Below the pieces are notes generated by a model. That model worked only from the letters and a program-made list of their open reading frames with translations. It was not told the DNA's origin and searched no databases. Made by a program: the position numbers and the translations under genes. Positions 29,362-38,514 of a stretch of DNA of 64,000 nucleotides are shown piece by piece. The stretch is from Gammaproteobacteria bacterium (GTDB lineage Bacteria; Pseudomonadota; Gammaproteobacteria; SZUA-152): NCBI GenBank assembly GCA_021647505.1, contig JAKIUN010000008.1:27600-91599 (forward strand). The letters are read 5' to 3'. Positions within the stretch are counted from its first letter, which is position 1. Each line of letters starts with the position of its first letter.

Positions 29362-29453
29362 GATAGTTCCTCTTGTAGCGTTTCGTGAAGGAAATACTGC
29401 GCAGCGGATGATTGCTGCGCAGCACCCGTACCTGTATGGCGGTTGGGATTGAC

Positions 29454-30311
29454 CTATTGGCCACCACCCAGTTGATGTACAAAGACGGCAAGCTTGGTGA
29501 TATCACCTGCGCTCAGCTGATTTTCGAAGCTGGGCATCACGGCGTTGCGCGCCGTGTCCTCACCGGTGTTGACGCCATTGGCGATGGTGTATTTGACACT
29601 TTCCAGCTGATCCTGCGAACTAAAGCGCCAGATACCATCAGTCAAGTTGGCCGAGCCCATCATGTGCATGCCTGAGCCGTCGGCGCCGTGGCAACCGCTG
29701 CAACCTGAGCTGTCGAACAGGGCCTTGCCGGCGGGCTGGCTGTCGCCATTGCCCTGGCTCAGCGCCATGACGAAGTTGGTCAGATCATCGACCTCCTTGG
29801 CGGAAACCTGACTCGCGTAGCCGGGCATCATGCCCTGACGACCGGCGGTGATGGATTCCTGGATGGACTCCACACTACCGCCGAACAGCCAGTCATCGTC
29901 GGCCAGCACCGGAAAGCCCGGGTTGCCGGCGCCCCCGGTACCGTGGCAGGCGGCGCAGCGGTCACCAAACAACACCTTGGCAGAGCTGATGGTGTAGTTG
30001 GTCAGGTCACTGTCGGCGAGGATCGCGGCAGCGGACATGCCCTTGAGTTTGTTCTCCCAGGGCGCACGCACCTGCTCGATTTTTTCCAGGTCTTCCTTGT
30101 ACTCCTTGATCTGCGTCCAGCCCATGATCCCCTTGGTGTGGCTGTCGATCAGGGGGATCGAAGGGTAGAGGATGAAGTACACAAGTACCCAGGCGATGCT
30201 GGCATAAAAACTGATCATCCACCAACGTGGCGGTTCGTTGAGCAGCTCCCGCAGGTTGTCATCCCAGACGTGGCCGGTATCGCCGACCTGATTGGTTTTT
30301 TTATCACTCAT
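29454..30311 (-). CDS. ccoP: cbb3 oxidase subunit III, dihaem cytochrome CcoP
   Basis: The protein has 285 residues. An N-terminal helix (WWMISFYASIAWVLVYFILY, about residues 30-50) anchors it. Two class I cytochrome c domains follow with CAACH (about residue 138) and CSGCH (about 225), and axial Met candidates GMMPGY and NAVMPSF. CcoP takes electrons from soluble cytochrome c and passes them to CcoO. Length, helix and two haems fit the family exactly. It overlaps ccoQ by four bases. Confidence 0.95.
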   Translation of the reverse strand: MSDKKTNQVGDTGHVWDDNLRELLNEPPRWWMISFYASIAWVLVYFILYPSIPLIDSHTKGIMGWTQIKEYKEDLEKIEQVRAPWENKLKGMSAAAILADSDLTNYTISSAKVLFGDRCAACHGTGGAGNPGFPVLADDDWLFGGSVESIQESITAGRQGMMPGYASQVSAKEVDDLTNFVMALSQGNGDSQPAGKALFDSSGCSGCHGADGSGMHMMGSANLTDGIWRFSSQDQLESVKYTIANGVNTGEDTARNAVMPSFENQLSAGDITKLAVFVHQLGGGQ

Positions 30312-30514
30312 TTCCTGCCCTCCGTATCAAGGCGATCTTCGTCCAGTGGAATGAAACGCTGTGCTTCCAGTTTTTCCCGGTTGGACGGGTGCAAGGCGTA
30401 CACATAGATGGCAATCATCAAGAAGAAGACGACAACGGTCATGATCAGGCCGACCCAGTCATTTGAGGTCAGTGCCGCCCAGTCGGTGTAAAAATACTCT
30501 TGTAGACTAGTCAC
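30308..30514 (-). CDS. ccoQ: cbb3 oxidase subunit IV CcoQ
   Basis: The protein has 68 residues with one transmembrane helix ([19 protein letters not shown], about residues 23-42), then [17 protein letters not shown], a CcoQ/FixQ hallmark. It has no cofactor. It helps keep the cbb3 complex stable. It overlaps ccoO by eight bases and ccoP by four, so the whole structural set is translationally coupled. Confidence 0.93.
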   Translation of the reverse strand: MTSLQEYFYTDWAALTSNDWVGLIMTVVVFFLMIAIYVYALHPSNREKLEAQRFIPLDEDRLDTEGRK

Positions 30515-31220
30515 GATAGCTCACCCCGTAGTCAAGCTTAGCCATGGTGCCAAGTACCTGCATATAGGCGACGATGGCGTCCATTTCACTCTTGCCGTTA
30601 ACGGCCGCAGTCGCAGCGGCGATGTCGGCGTCGGTGTAAGGAACGCCGATGGTCTTCAAGCCCTTCATGTTGCCGGTGATGGTGTCGCCATCGACCATGG
30701 CAGTGACCAGCCAGGGGTAGTTGGGCATCACGGACTCCGGTACCACGGAGCGTGGGGCGATCATGTGCCTGACATGCCACTCGTCGGAGTACTTGCCACC
30801 GACGCGGGCCAGGTCAGGCCCGGTACGCTTGGAACCCCACTGGAAGGGGTGGTCGTAGATGGACTCTGACGCCAGTGAGTAGTGGCCATAGCGCTCCTTC
30901 TCATCACGGAACGGGCGGATCATCTGTGAGTGGCAGAGATAGCAACCTTCACGGATATAGATGTCACGACCCGCCAACTCCAGTGCGCGGTAGGGACGGA
31001 TGCCATCACCCGCCTTCCAGTCGTCCAGACTCTGGCCTTCCTTGCGATCCCACATGATCTCGGGACGCTCGTTGTGCTCCATCGTGCTCTTCAGGTAGAA
31101 CAGTGGCACGATTTCCACGATACCACCGATGGAGAGGACGAATGCGGACATCAGGATCAGCGCCCAGACATTGCGCTCCATCTTGTCTTGCAGCTTGGTT
31201 GAATAGATTTTGTCAGCCAT
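30507..31220 (-). CDS. ccoO: cbb3 oxidase subunit II, monohaem cytochrome CcoO
   Basis: The protein has 237 residues: an N-terminal helix ([20 protein letters not shown]), one haem motif [12 protein letters not shown] at about residue 93, and a distal Met candidate in SVMPNYPWL. It carries electrons from CcoP to the binuclear site in CcoN. Family members are about 200-240 residues. It starts 12 bases after ccoN. Confidence 0.95.
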   Translation of the reverse strand: MADKIYSTKLQDKMERNVWALILMSAFVLSIGGIVEIVPLFYLKSTMEHNERPEIMWDRKEGQSLDDWKAGDGIRPYRALELAGRDIYIREGCYLCHSQMIRPFRDEKERYGHYSLASESIYDHPFQWGSKRTGPDLARVGGKYSDEWHVRHMIAPRSVVPESVMPNYPWLVTAMVDGDTITGNMKGLKTIGVPYTDADIAAATAAVNGKSEMDAIVAYMQVLGTMAKLDYGVSYRD

Positions 31221-31232
31221 GATTAGTCTCCC

Positions 31233-32651
31233 TTAAGCGCGAGCCGGTTCGGCACTGGTGGACGGATAGGTGCTCGCCTGGCGGATGGTCATCACCACGT
31301 TGTACAGCATCACGACGCCGCCCAGCATGTAGAGGAATCCACCGACTACACGCATGACGTAGTAGGGGTGCATGGCGGCAACGGACTCAGCAAAGGTGTA
31401 AGTCAGGGTGCCGAAGGCATCGTAGTCTCTCCACATCAGGCCCTGCATGATGCCGGAAATCCACAGTGCAATGATGTAGATCACGGTGCCGACCGTGGCC
31501 AGCCAGAAGTGGACATTGATCAGTTTGGTGGAGTACATCTCGGTGTTCCACAGCTTCATTACCATGTGATACAGCGCACCGGCTGCCACCATGCCAACCC
31601 AGCCCAGGGCGGCGGAGTGTACGTGACCGATGGTCCAGTCCGTGTAGTGAGACAAGGCGTTGACGGTCTTGATGGACATGATCGGACCTTCGAAGGTCGA
31701 CATGGCGTAGAAGGCCAGCGAGGCGATGAGGAAACGCAGCACATAGTCGGTACGCAGTTTGTCCCAGGCGCCGGACAGGGTCATCAAGCCGTTGATCGCG
31801 CCACCCCAGGACGGGATGATCATGGCGATGGAGATGGCCGCACCCAGTGAGCCGGTCCAGTCAGGCAGGGCGGTGTACTGGAGGTGATGCGCGCCGAGCC
31901 AGACATAACCGAAGGTCAGGGCCCAGAAGTGAATCACCGACAGACGGTAGGAGAACATCGGTCGGTTGGCCTGCTTGGGCACGAAGTAGTACATGATGCC
32001 GAGGAAGCCGGCCGTCAGGTAAAAGCCCACGGCATTATGTCCCCACCACCACTGGATCATGGCGTCCTGCACCCCGGAGAAGATGGAGTAGGACTTGAAC
32101 ATGCCGACCGGGATGGCGAGGCTGTTTACCACATGCAGATAGGTAATCATGATCATCATGCCGAGGAAGAACCAGTTCGACACGTAGATGTGCGAGCTCT
32201 TGCGGTTGGCGATGGTCATCACGAAGTTGACGGTGTAGGAGATCCAGACCACGGCGATGGCGATATCGATTGGCCACTCCAGCTCGGCGTACTCCTTACC
32301 GGAAGTCAGACCCAGCGGCAGGGTGACGACGGCGGAAACGATGATCAGGTTCCAGCCCCAGAAGGTGAACCAGGCCAACTTGTTGCTCCACAGCTTGACG
32401 CCACAGGTGCGCTGTACGCTGTAGAAGGCGGTCGCCATGAGCGCGCAGCCGCCGAAGGCGAAGATGACCGCGTTGGTGTGCAGGGGTCGCAAACGCCCAA
32501 AGGTCAAGTAAGGAATATCAAAATTTAATACTGGCCAGGCCAGCTGTGACGCAATAAGGACACCCACCAGGGTGCCGAAGACTAGGTAGATAACGGCGGC
32601 TACACTGAACCACCTCACTACATCAAAATGGTACTTCTCGGTTGTTTCCAC
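31233..32651 (-). CDS. ccoN: cbb3 oxidase catalytic subunit CcoN
   Basis: The protein has about 472 residues and twelve helices, with haem-copper oxidase His motifs such as [33 protein letters not shown] and [11 protein letters not shown]. It reduces oxygen at a haem b3-CuB site and pumps protons with the high oxygen affinity typical of the cbb3 class. I place the start at GTG 32651 rather than GTG 32660, because GGAGGTGA lies five bases before 32651 but overlaps 32660. It heads the operon ccoN-O-Q-P-small ORF-G-H-lipoprotein-I-S. Confidence 0.95.
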   Translation of the reverse strand: METTEKYHFDVVRWFSVAAVIYLVFGTLVGVLIASQLAWPVLNFDIPYLTFGRLRPLHTNAVIFAFGGCALMATAFYSVQRTCGVKLWSNKLAWFTFWGWNLIIVSAVVTLPLGLTSGKEYAELEWPIDIAIAVVWISYTVNFVMTIANRKSSHIYVSNWFFLGMMIMITYLHVVNSLAIPVGMFKSYSIFSGVQDAMIQWWWGHNAVGFYLTAGFLGIMYYFVPKQANRPMFSYRLSVIHFWALTFGYVWLGAHHLQYTALPDWTGSLGAAISIAMIIPSWGGAINGLMTLSGAWDKLRTDYVLRFLIASLAFYAMSTFEGPIMSIKTVNALSHYTDWTIGHVHSAALGWVGMVAAGALYHMVMKLWNTEMYSTKLINVHFWLATVGTVIYIIALWISGIMQGLMWRDYDAFGTLTYTFAESVAAMHPYYVMRVVGGFLYMLGGVVMLYNVVMTIRQASTYPSTSAEPARA

Positions 32652-32656
32652 GATTG

Positions 32657-32664
32657 TCACCTCC
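32657..32664 (-). promoter_or_regulatory. Strong ribosome binding site of ccoN
   Basis: The minus strand reads GGAGGTGA, complementary to the 16S rRNA 3' end, five bases before GTG 32651. It decides between the two candidate GTG starts. Confidence 0.8.
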
Positions 32665-33510
32665 CGACTTTTCGCGTGGTTTTGATTTTATTAAAACGTA
32701 AAATCAGTATTGATGCATTATGGATGCATCTTTTGAATAGACTCAAGACTTTACCTGTTTCGGGGTCTTGTCAAGAAATTTTTGATCCTCCGAATACTTG
32801 GGCGGACGGCGCGCGCCGCAGGGTAAAATAGCGTGTTTTTGTATAGTTTGGCGAGGATAGAGGGGGCGGGGGGCGATCTGTGATCCGGCTATGGTGCATA
32901 ATAAAAAACACTCTCGGCAGTCGTGAAACCGGGTCTGACTCAGGGCCCCCTGAGTCATTATTACCCCAGCGAAAGACAGAGGTATCTGGCGTCCCAGTTG
33001 ATCAAGGCAGTTAAAAAACCGGGAATGCTCAACACATGCAGGGAAAATCGTGTGTCACCGACGACGCAAATATAAAGGCAGCGTCGGGTAATTTACGGCA
33101 ACGATTCCCTGCTAAATTTTCTCGCTGTTTGTTACATATTAATGACTTTGTGCGCGGAATATTGTATGCGGTTAGCTGAACGTCGGCTGAACGAGGAACT
33201 ATGGCGGGCTCTTATTGCCTGGCGCTTATCGGTCAGGCGGTGCTGGTTGTGTGCCTATAGCAGGGAGCTTCGCTGCCTATTTTTGTGCACGGCGCACACG
33301 ACACATGCCCGTAGCACGCGCTGTGCAGACGATGTCTCTGGATGGTGGCAACGGCCCGATGACGAGAAGACATGGAATCCCCGTACGCTCATTCCTGTCC
33401 TTTCCTCCGGCCTTTTTTTGTCCGTCGATATACCCCGGTGATTGCAATATTAACCCGACAACAATACAGATCATGTTTAGGACGCCAGGCGTACGCCAGA
33501 CCAAGGCGGT
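32665..33510. other. Non-coding upstream region of ccoN
   Basis: About 850 bp without a supportable gene; several ORFs of 60-110 residues are low-complexity or Cys/Arg-rich and look random. An inverted repeat gatgca/tgcatc lies at 32711-32729. I saw no convincing FNR/ANR box at a workable distance from ccoN. The promoter of the cco operon must lie here but I could not place it. Confidence 0.5.
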
Positions 33511-33530
33511 CAGGAACGTGCACGTTCCTG
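33511..33530. repeat. 20-bp perfect palindrome after ycgN
   Basis: caggaacgtgcacgttcctg equals its own reverse complement. It sits six bases beyond the stop of the YcgN-like gene. A similar palindrome, aggaacgtatgcgttcct, lies at 38169-38186, also at gene ends. It may act as a transcript 3' hairpin. Confidence 0.7.
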
Positions 33531-33536
33531 AGAAAT

Positions 33537-33977
33537 TTACAGATCCCAGTCGGTGATATGTAACTGCAGATCGGTGTCTTCGTTTTCGATGACCACGCGG
33601 TCACGTACAGAGTGGCCGCTGCGATAAACGGATTCCGGGTCGCCGCTGACCAGCGGGTGCCAGTCCGGCAGTGGTTTTCCTTCACTCAACAGGCGGTAGG
33701 CGCAGGTCTTGGGCATCCAGCCGAACTGGGGAATATTCTCTACCGTCAGTACCGCACACGCGGGCACCCGGGTAGCGCGATTGGGGTAGTCGCCGCAGGT
33801 GCCGTGCTGCATGTCGAACAGGTGGCAGACAACGTTGCAGTAATAAACCTCACCGGTCTCGTCGTCTTCCAACTTGTGCAGGCAGCACTTACCGCAGTTG
33901 TCACACAGGGATTCCCATTCCTGCTTGTTCATTTTGGCGAGAGTCTTGGTTTCCCAAAAGCACTTTTTATCGGACAT
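33537..33977 (-). CDS. YcgN family Cys-cluster protein (UPF0260)
   Basis: The protein has 146 residues. Conserved Cys are in CDNCGKCCLHK, YYCNVVCHLF, GTCGDY and VPACAVL, followed by the family ending MPKTCAYRLLSEGKPLPDWHPL. YcgN-like proteins (about 150 residues) belong to the YkgJ/zinc-iron chelating group; a role in metal binding is likely but undefined. It stands alone, divergent from nothing close, between the cco promoter region and the TVP38 fusion gene. Confidence 0.88.
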   Translation of the reverse strand: MSDKKCFWETKTLAKMNKQEWESLCDNCGKCCLHKLEDDETGEVYYCNVVCHLFDMQHGTCGDYPNRATRVPACAVLTVENIPQFGWMPKTCAYRLLSEGKPLPDWHPLVSGDPESVYRSGHSVRDRVVIENEDTDLQLHITDWDL

Positions 33978-34014
33978 GACGGATATGCTAATGGGTACGG
34001 AGACCGCTATCCTA

Positions 34015-36147
34015 TCAGCCCCGGCGCCAGGTGTGAAAACGCCCTACCCAGTCGAGCAGCCTTTCCGGCTTGTGGTTTTTCTTCCACGCCCCGGCGACGA
34101 ACTTGTTGGCCTCGGCCATGGTTGGGTAGATGTGAATGGTGGCGAGTATTTTATTCAAGCCCAGGCCGTGTTTCATGGCCATGACGAACTCGGCGATCAG
34201 GTCGCCGGCGTGTGAGCCGACGATGGTGACACCGAGGATCTTGTCTTTGCCGGGCACCGTCAGCACTTTTACCAGGCCGTGATCTTCGCTGTCGGCAATG
34301 GCACGGTCGAGGTCATCGATACCATAGGTGGTGATCTCGAAGGCAATGCCTTTTTCGCGTGCCTCCTGTTCATTGAGGCCGACGCGAGCGACTTCCGGGT
34401 CGGTATAGGTGGCCCACGGAATCACTGAATAATCGACACGGAAGGACTTGAACGGGCTGAACAGGGCATTGACCGAGGCATACCAGGCCTGATGTGAAGC
34501 GGTGTGCGTGAACTGATAGGGGCCGGTGACGTCGCCGCAAACGTAAATGTTCGGGTAATTGGTGCGCAGGAAGGGATCGGCCTCGATGGTGCCGGTGCGG
34601 GCGATGCGCACATCCAGTGATTCGAGCCCGAAGCCCTGTGTGTTGGCGCGCCGGCCGAGGGCGATGAGCACGCGGTCAAAGGGGATGCTGACTTCCCCGC
34701 CCGCGTTTGCGCAGATCAGCGTGGTGTCGGCACCGCTGCCTTCAAAGCGGATGGCGGTATGCCCGGTGAGCACCTGCATGCCTTCGTCGACAAAACGCTG
34801 TTTGACCAGGGCAGAGATTTCGCTGTCTTCGCGTGGCATGATGTGTTCGCCGCGTTGCACCAGGGTGACCTGGCTGCCCAGCCGCTGAAAACTTTGCGCC
34901 AGCTCGCAACCGATGGGGCCGCCGCCGAGCACCAGCAGGCGCTGTGGTTGTTCACGTAAATCCCAGAGGGTATCCGAGGTCAGATAATCGACCGCATCGA
35001 TGCCGGGAATATCCGGCACTGCGGGCCGTGCACCGGTAGCGACAATGATCGTGCGCGTCGTCAGCGTCCTGCCATTGACCTCGACTTCGAAGGGTGAACG
35101 AATCTGCGCATCACCCTGTACGACATCCACGCCCAAGCGGGTAAAACGCTCTACGGAGTCGTGTGGTTCGATTTTTTTGATGACCCGCTGAATACGCTCC
35201 ATCACCTCGGCGAAATCAAAACTTACCTCGGTCTTTTGCAGACCAAAATCCTTGGCCCGGTGGGCATAGCTGAGCATTTTCGCTGAGCGGATCAGCGCCT
35301 TGCTGGGGACGCAGCCGGTATTGAGACAATCGCCACCCATTTTGTGTTTTTCGATCAGTGCGACCTTTGCCTTTACGGTTGCCGCAATCAGCGCCGAGAC
35401 CAGTCCCGCCGAGCCGCCGCCGATCACCACCAGATTGTAATCAAAGGTCTTCGGTTGCGGGTAGTGCTGCTGGATTTTGCGCTGTTTCAGCCATTCGACG
35501 AGCTTTTTGGCCAGCAGGGGGAACAGGCCCAGCAGGGCGAACGACAACAGCAGGCCCGGTGACAGAATGCCGGACAGGGAGTCCAGTTTCCCCAACTGGC
35601 TGCCGGCATTTACATAGATAATGGTGCCCGGCAGCATGCCGATCTGGCTGACGAGATAGAAGCGCCATACCTTCATGGAGGTCAGGCCCATCACCAGGTT
35701 GATAATGAAGAAAGGAAAGATGGGAATCAGGCGCAGGGTGAACAGATAAAAATCGCCGTCACGCTCGATGCCGGCATTGACCGCCTTCAGTTTGTCGCCA
35801 AAACGGCTTTGTACGTAGTCACGCAACAGAAAGCGCGAGATGAGAAAGGCCAGCGTGGCGCCAATGGTGCTGGCGAAGGAAATGATCAGAACACCGTAGG
35901 CGAGACCAAAAATGGCGCCACCCGCCAGGGTCATGATAGCGGCCCCGGGCAGCGACAGGGCGGTGACCAGAATATATAACGAAAAATACAGGGCGATGGT
36001 CAGTGCCTGATGGGCGGCGTAATAATCGAGAAATGATTGATGTTGTGACTTGAGAAAATCGAGTGTCAGATACTGGCCGAGATCAAAAATAAAAAAGGCG
36101 GCAATCAGTACGGCGACAAGAAGTAGTACGGTACGGCGGGAATTCAT
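34015..36147 (-). CDS. TVP38/TMEM64 membrane domain fused to a flavin disulfide reductase
   Basis: The protein has 710 residues. Residues 1-230 are a TVP38/TMEM64 (SNARE-associated, DedA-like) membrane domain with about six helices, including LPGAAIMTLAGGAIFG. From about residue 235 a class I pyridine nucleotide-disulfide oxidoreductase follows. FAD binding is VIGGGSAGLVSALIA, the redox disulfide GGDCLNTGCVPSKALI (CxxxxC), NAD binding VLGGGPIGCELAQSF and FAD contact YVCGDVTG. The C-terminal dimer domain has THIYPTMAE, with the His-Pro-type pair altered (IYPT). The fusion anchors a reductase at the membrane. Such fusions are known; the substrate is not. AGGAAA lies seven bases before the ATG at 36147. 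Confidence 0.85.
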   Translation of the reverse strand: MNSRRTVLLLVAVLIAAFFIFDLGQYLTLDFLKSQHQSFLDYYAAHQALTIALYFSLYILVTALSLPGAAIMTLAGGAIFGLAYGVLIISFASTIGATLAFLISRFLLRDYVQSRFGDKLKAVNAGIERDGDFYLFTLRLIPIFPFFIINLVMGLTSMKVWRFYLVSQIGMLPGTIIYVNAGSQLGKLDSLSGILSPGLLLSFALLGLFPLLAKKLVEWLKQRKIQQHYPQPKTFDYNLVVIGGGSAGLVSALIAATVKAKVALIEKHKMGGDCLNTGCVPSKALIRSAKMLSYAHRAKDFGLQKTEVSFDFAEVMERIQRVIKKIEPHDSVERFTRLGVDVVQGDAQIRSPFEVEVNGRTLTTRTIIVATGARPAVPDIPGIDAVDYLTSDTLWDLREQPQRLLVLGGGPIGCELAQSFQRLGSQVTLVQRGEHIMPREDSEISALVKQRFVDEGMQVLTGHTAIRFEGSGADTTLICANAGGEVSIPFDRVLIALGRRANTQGFGLESLDVRIARTGTIEADPFLRTNYPNIYVCGDVTGPYQFTHTASHQAWYASVNALFSPFKSFRVDYSVIPWATYTDPEVARVGLNEQEAREKGIAFEITTYGIDDLDRAIADSEDHGLVKVLTVPGKDKILGVTIVGSHAGDLIAEFVMAMKHGLGLNKILATIHIYPTMAEANKFVAGAWKKNHKPERLLDWVGRFHTWRRG

Positions 36148-36214
36148 GCAATATTTCCTGAATGTGTTGCGGAATCTTCGCGTTAGTGACTCAAAATCTG
36201 TGTGGTAGTTACAG

Positions 36215-36420
36215 CAGGCCGGAAATATTTGCTGGCCCGTCAAGCCAGTGGAGTCGTGGTCGTCAGCCATGTAGGGTGGGCACGTTTTTTGTGCCCACGC
36301 GGTTGGCGCATATTCCACGTGGGCATGAAAAGCCTGCCCACCCTACCAAGTTTTTGTGGGGAGCCGTCAGGGTCGGAAATATTTGCCGACCCGCCAAGCC
36401 GGTGGAGTCATGGTCGTCAG
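36215..36420. repeat. Direct repeats flanking a GTAGGGTGGGCA hairpin
   Basis: The 47-base stretch from 36220 to 36266 (starting cggaaatatttgctggcccg) recurs at 36374-36420 with five mismatches. Between them lies the 76-bp hairpin repeat at 36271-36346. This geometry suggests either tandem duplication of a unit that includes the hairpin, or insertion with duplication of the target. Confidence 0.75.
36271..36346. repeat. 76-bp GTAGGGTGGGCA hairpin repeat, second full copy
   Basis: Identical in length to 18435-18510 with four substitutions (for example ggttggcgc versus cgttgacgc). Outer arms gtagggtgggca and tgcccaccctac are perfect inverses here. Confidence 0.85.
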
Positions 36421-36538
36421 GGTGGTCAATCGCGGAAAAAGTTCCCGAAAATATGCCAGACTATATTTTATGAAATATACAGACTTGTATCGTCCTTTAA
36501 TGAAAAACCTTGTATCGTCCTCTCAATGAGAAAACAGC

Positions 36539-36805
36539 ATGAGCGAAGAACCGCCCTCTGTCGAACTGCGCATCCTGCGTGCGATGCGTCGTACCCTGAG
36601 CAACGTGGCCAAGGATACCTACACTCCGGCCGGCATGCGTCATCCCCTGTCGGAAGAGACCATCAATGATATCCGTGAGTGTCTGGCCCTGATCAGCGGT
36701 CGCGAAAATGAGCTGGGCGGCATGGCGGGCGGTGACCGCCCCCACTTTACCGATGAGATTCGGGATACGGTGGTGGTGCAGCTCGATCTGAAGAAAAAGG
36801 ATTAG
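36539..36805 (+). CDS. Conserved hypothetical protein, 88 residues
   Basis: A small acidic/basic helical protein: PSVELRILRAMRRTLSNVAKDT at the start, PAGMRHPLSEETINDIRECLALISGRE in the middle and VVVQLDLKKKD at the end. I have an impression of similar short proteins in other gammaproteobacteria, sometimes near cell-wall genes, but cannot name a family. No membrane segment or Cys cluster is seen. It is 11 bases upstream of the L,D-transpeptidase and so probably in its operon. Only a weak purine-rich site precedes the ATG. Confidence 0.65.
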   Translation: MSEEPPSVELRILRAMRRTLSNVAKDTYTPAGMRHPLSEETINDIRECLALISGRENELGGMAGGDRPHFTDEIRDTVVVQLDLKKKD

Positions 36806-36816
36806 TATTTCTGAAT

Positions 36817-38118
36817 ATGATGATCCAAATCCGACAGACACTTGCCCATTTTTCCTTTGCTCCGCAACGCAGGGCCTTGTTGCCTGTTTTACTGCTTGCA
36901 GCAATGTTCCTGGCCGGTGAGGCGAGAGCGCTGACCTTTCCGTTGCCGGAGGCCGGCAACAGCCTGGTTGGGAAGGTGCAGTCTGTGGCGGCCAGGCAGG
37001 AAGACACCCTGCTGGATATCGCACGCCGTTTCAATCTGGGCTTCAACGAACTGGTTGCCGCCAACCCGGGTGTCGACCCTTGGCTGCCGGGCGAAGGAAC
37101 CCACATCGTGGTTCCGACTCGCTTCGTTCTGCCGCCACGCCCCTGGCGGGGTATCGTGATCAACCTGGTGGAAATGCGGCTCTATTATTTTCCTGAATCT
37201 GAGCCGGGTGGACGCGAGGAAGTGATCACCTATCCCGTCGGTATCGGCCGGGAAGGCTGGTCGACACCGCTGGGGGAGTTCTCGATCAAGGACAAGATCC
37301 TGCATCCCAGCTGGACGGCGCCCGCTTCCATCGTGGCAGAAATGGAAGCCGAGGGTTTGACGGTACAGCGGTTTATTCCGCCGGGCCCCGATAACCCCCT
37401 GGGTGATTTTGCCCTGATGCTCAGCGAACCCGGCTACATGTTACATGGAACCAATCGACCCTTCAGTATAGGCATGCGTGTCAGTCACGGCTGCATCCGT
37501 CTCTATCCCGAAGATATTGAGCAATTGTTTGCCCGGGTACCGCGCAAGGTGACGGTGCGTATCGAGAATGAGCCCTACAAGGTAGGCATTGAGGACGGTG
37601 TGTTGTTTCTGGAGGCCCATGCGCCACTCTCAGAGCAGAAAAATCGGCAGGGCGTCAGCCTGACCACGGTGGTATCGCAGGTCGTGCGTGTTGCTGACCG
37701 GCCGTTACCCGCTGCGGACTGGGATCGTATTATTGAGACGGCCAACCGTCACAGCGGGGTGCCCGTGGCGATTGTCAGGCAGTGGCAGTGCGCACAGCCT
37801 GAGGCTGGCGAGAAGCGCTTACTTCAGATAGGCGCGTTTAAAGAATATGAACGCGCAGAGCACCTGGCGAAACGGCTTGAGGCCCTGGCGCCCTCGGTCA
37901 GCGTTCGACCTTGTGACAGCGATGGTTTGTGTCGGGTCACGGTGGGGCCATTTACCGATTGCCTGGGTTTATCTGTTACCGCGCAGGCCATCAGGGATGA
38001 GTTTGGGCTTGAGGGGTTTGTGGTTGCGGCTTCGCAGGATGCTGAGAGTGCTGTAGCCCGTGGTTTTGTGAACCAAAATTTTGTAAACCAAAACCCGAGC
38101 CCCCTGTCACGCCATTAA
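36817..38118 (+). CDS. L,D-transpeptidase with LysM and SPOR domains
   Basis: The protein has 433 residues. A signal peptide ends near ARA (about residue 39). A LysM-type domain (about 52-107) contains DTLLDIARRFNLGFNELVA. The YkuD catalytic domain (about 112-250) carries the active-site motif SHGCIRLYPEDI, with the nucleophilic Cys in HGC. The C-terminal SPOR-like domain (about 330-415) includes LQIGAFKEYERAEHLAKRL. Such enzymes cross-link peptidoglycan by 3-3 bonds or attach lipoprotein to it. The SPOR domain should recruit it to denuded glycan at division sites. The alanine-zipper lipoprotein encoded next to it, convergent, might be a substrate, which is inference. Confidence 0.92.
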   Translation: MMIQIRQTLAHFSFAPQRRALLPVLLLAAMFLAGEARALTFPLPEAGNSLVGKVQSVAARQEDTLLDIARRFNLGFNELVAANPGVDPWLPGEGTHIVVPTRFVLPPRPWRGIVINLVEMRLYYFPESEPGGREEVITYPVGIGREGWSTPLGEFSIKDKILHPSWTAPASIVAEMEAEGLTVQRFIPPGPDNPLGDFALMLSEPGYMLHGTNRPFSIGMRVSHGCIRLYPEDIEQLFARVPRKVTVRIENEPYKVGIEDGVLFLEAHAPLSEQKNRQGVSLTTVVSQVVRVADRPLPAADWDRIIETANRHSGVPVAIVRQWQCAQPEAGEKRLLQIGAFKEYERAEHLAKRLEALAPSVSVRPCDSDGLCRVTVGPFTDCLGLSVTAQAIRDEFGLEGFVVAASQDAESAVARGFVNQNFVNQNPSPLSRH

Positions 38119-38168
38119 GGCCGTGACAGGATGCTTGCGTAGAAAGCCAAGCATGGGCCAGGTTGGTA

Positions 38169-38186
38169 AGGAACGTATGCGTTCCT
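38169..38186. repeat. Imperfect palindrome aggaacgtatgcgttcct
   Basis: Related to the perfect palindrome at 33511-33530, and likewise between gene ends: 51 bases after the transpeptidase stop and 11 before the stop of the convergent lipoprotein gene. A second small stem, cctgtcacg/cgtgacagg, spans the transpeptidase stop codon. Confidence 0.5.
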
Positions 38187-38196
38187 AAAGGGGGCG

Positions 38197-38514
38197 TTAT
38201 TTCGCGATCGCTTTCTGGAACATGCGATCTGCCTTTTCGCCGGCTTCGCGGGCTTCGGCCCTGGCCATTTCGGCTTCACGCAGGGCGCGGTCGGCAGTGG
38301 CCTGAGCGTTGGACGGATCCGCATCCTCGGCCATTTTCTGTGCACGGATAGCGCTTGTCTGCGCCTCACTGGCCATGGTCTTCGCTTCGTCCGCAGTCTT
38401 TTGTGCCGTGGCAATATCGGCGTTCATTTTCTCCATGTCTTTTGCAGTTACTGCGCAGCCACTCAACAACAGTGCGGCGCTTAATCCGATGGCGATAGTT
38501 AAATACTGAGTCAT
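38197..38514 (-). CDS. Alanine-zipper (Lpp/OprI-like) lipoprotein
   Basis: The protein has 105 residues. The signal peptide ends in lipobox LSGC (about residue 20). The remainder is an unbroken helix, rich in Ala with 3-4 spacing (TADEAKTMASEAQTSAIRAQ), that should form a trimeric coiled coil like Lpp or OprI. It ends FQKAIAK, with a C-terminal Lys like the residue that links Lpp to peptidoglycan. It is longer than Lpp (78 residues) and nearer OprI-type proteins. The start at 38514 has AGGGAT upstream; the ORF extends further but without signal logic. Confidence 0.88.
   Translation of the reverse strand: MTQYLTIAIGLSAALLLSGCAVTAKDMEKMNADIATAQKTADEAKTMASEAQTSAIRAQKMAEDADPSNAQATADRALREAEMARAEAREAGEKADRMFQKAIAK

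Noticed and set aside
32682..32695. Possible FNR/ANR box ttgat-ttta-ttaaa upstream of ccoN
   Set aside because: Only the first half-site matches the consensus, and it lies about 30 bases from the start codon, too close for an activator at -41.5.
33142..33441. 99-residue plus-strand ORF upstream of ycgN
   Set aside because: Composition rich in Cys, Arg and Trp without domain pattern, and overlapping open frames in other phases; looks random.
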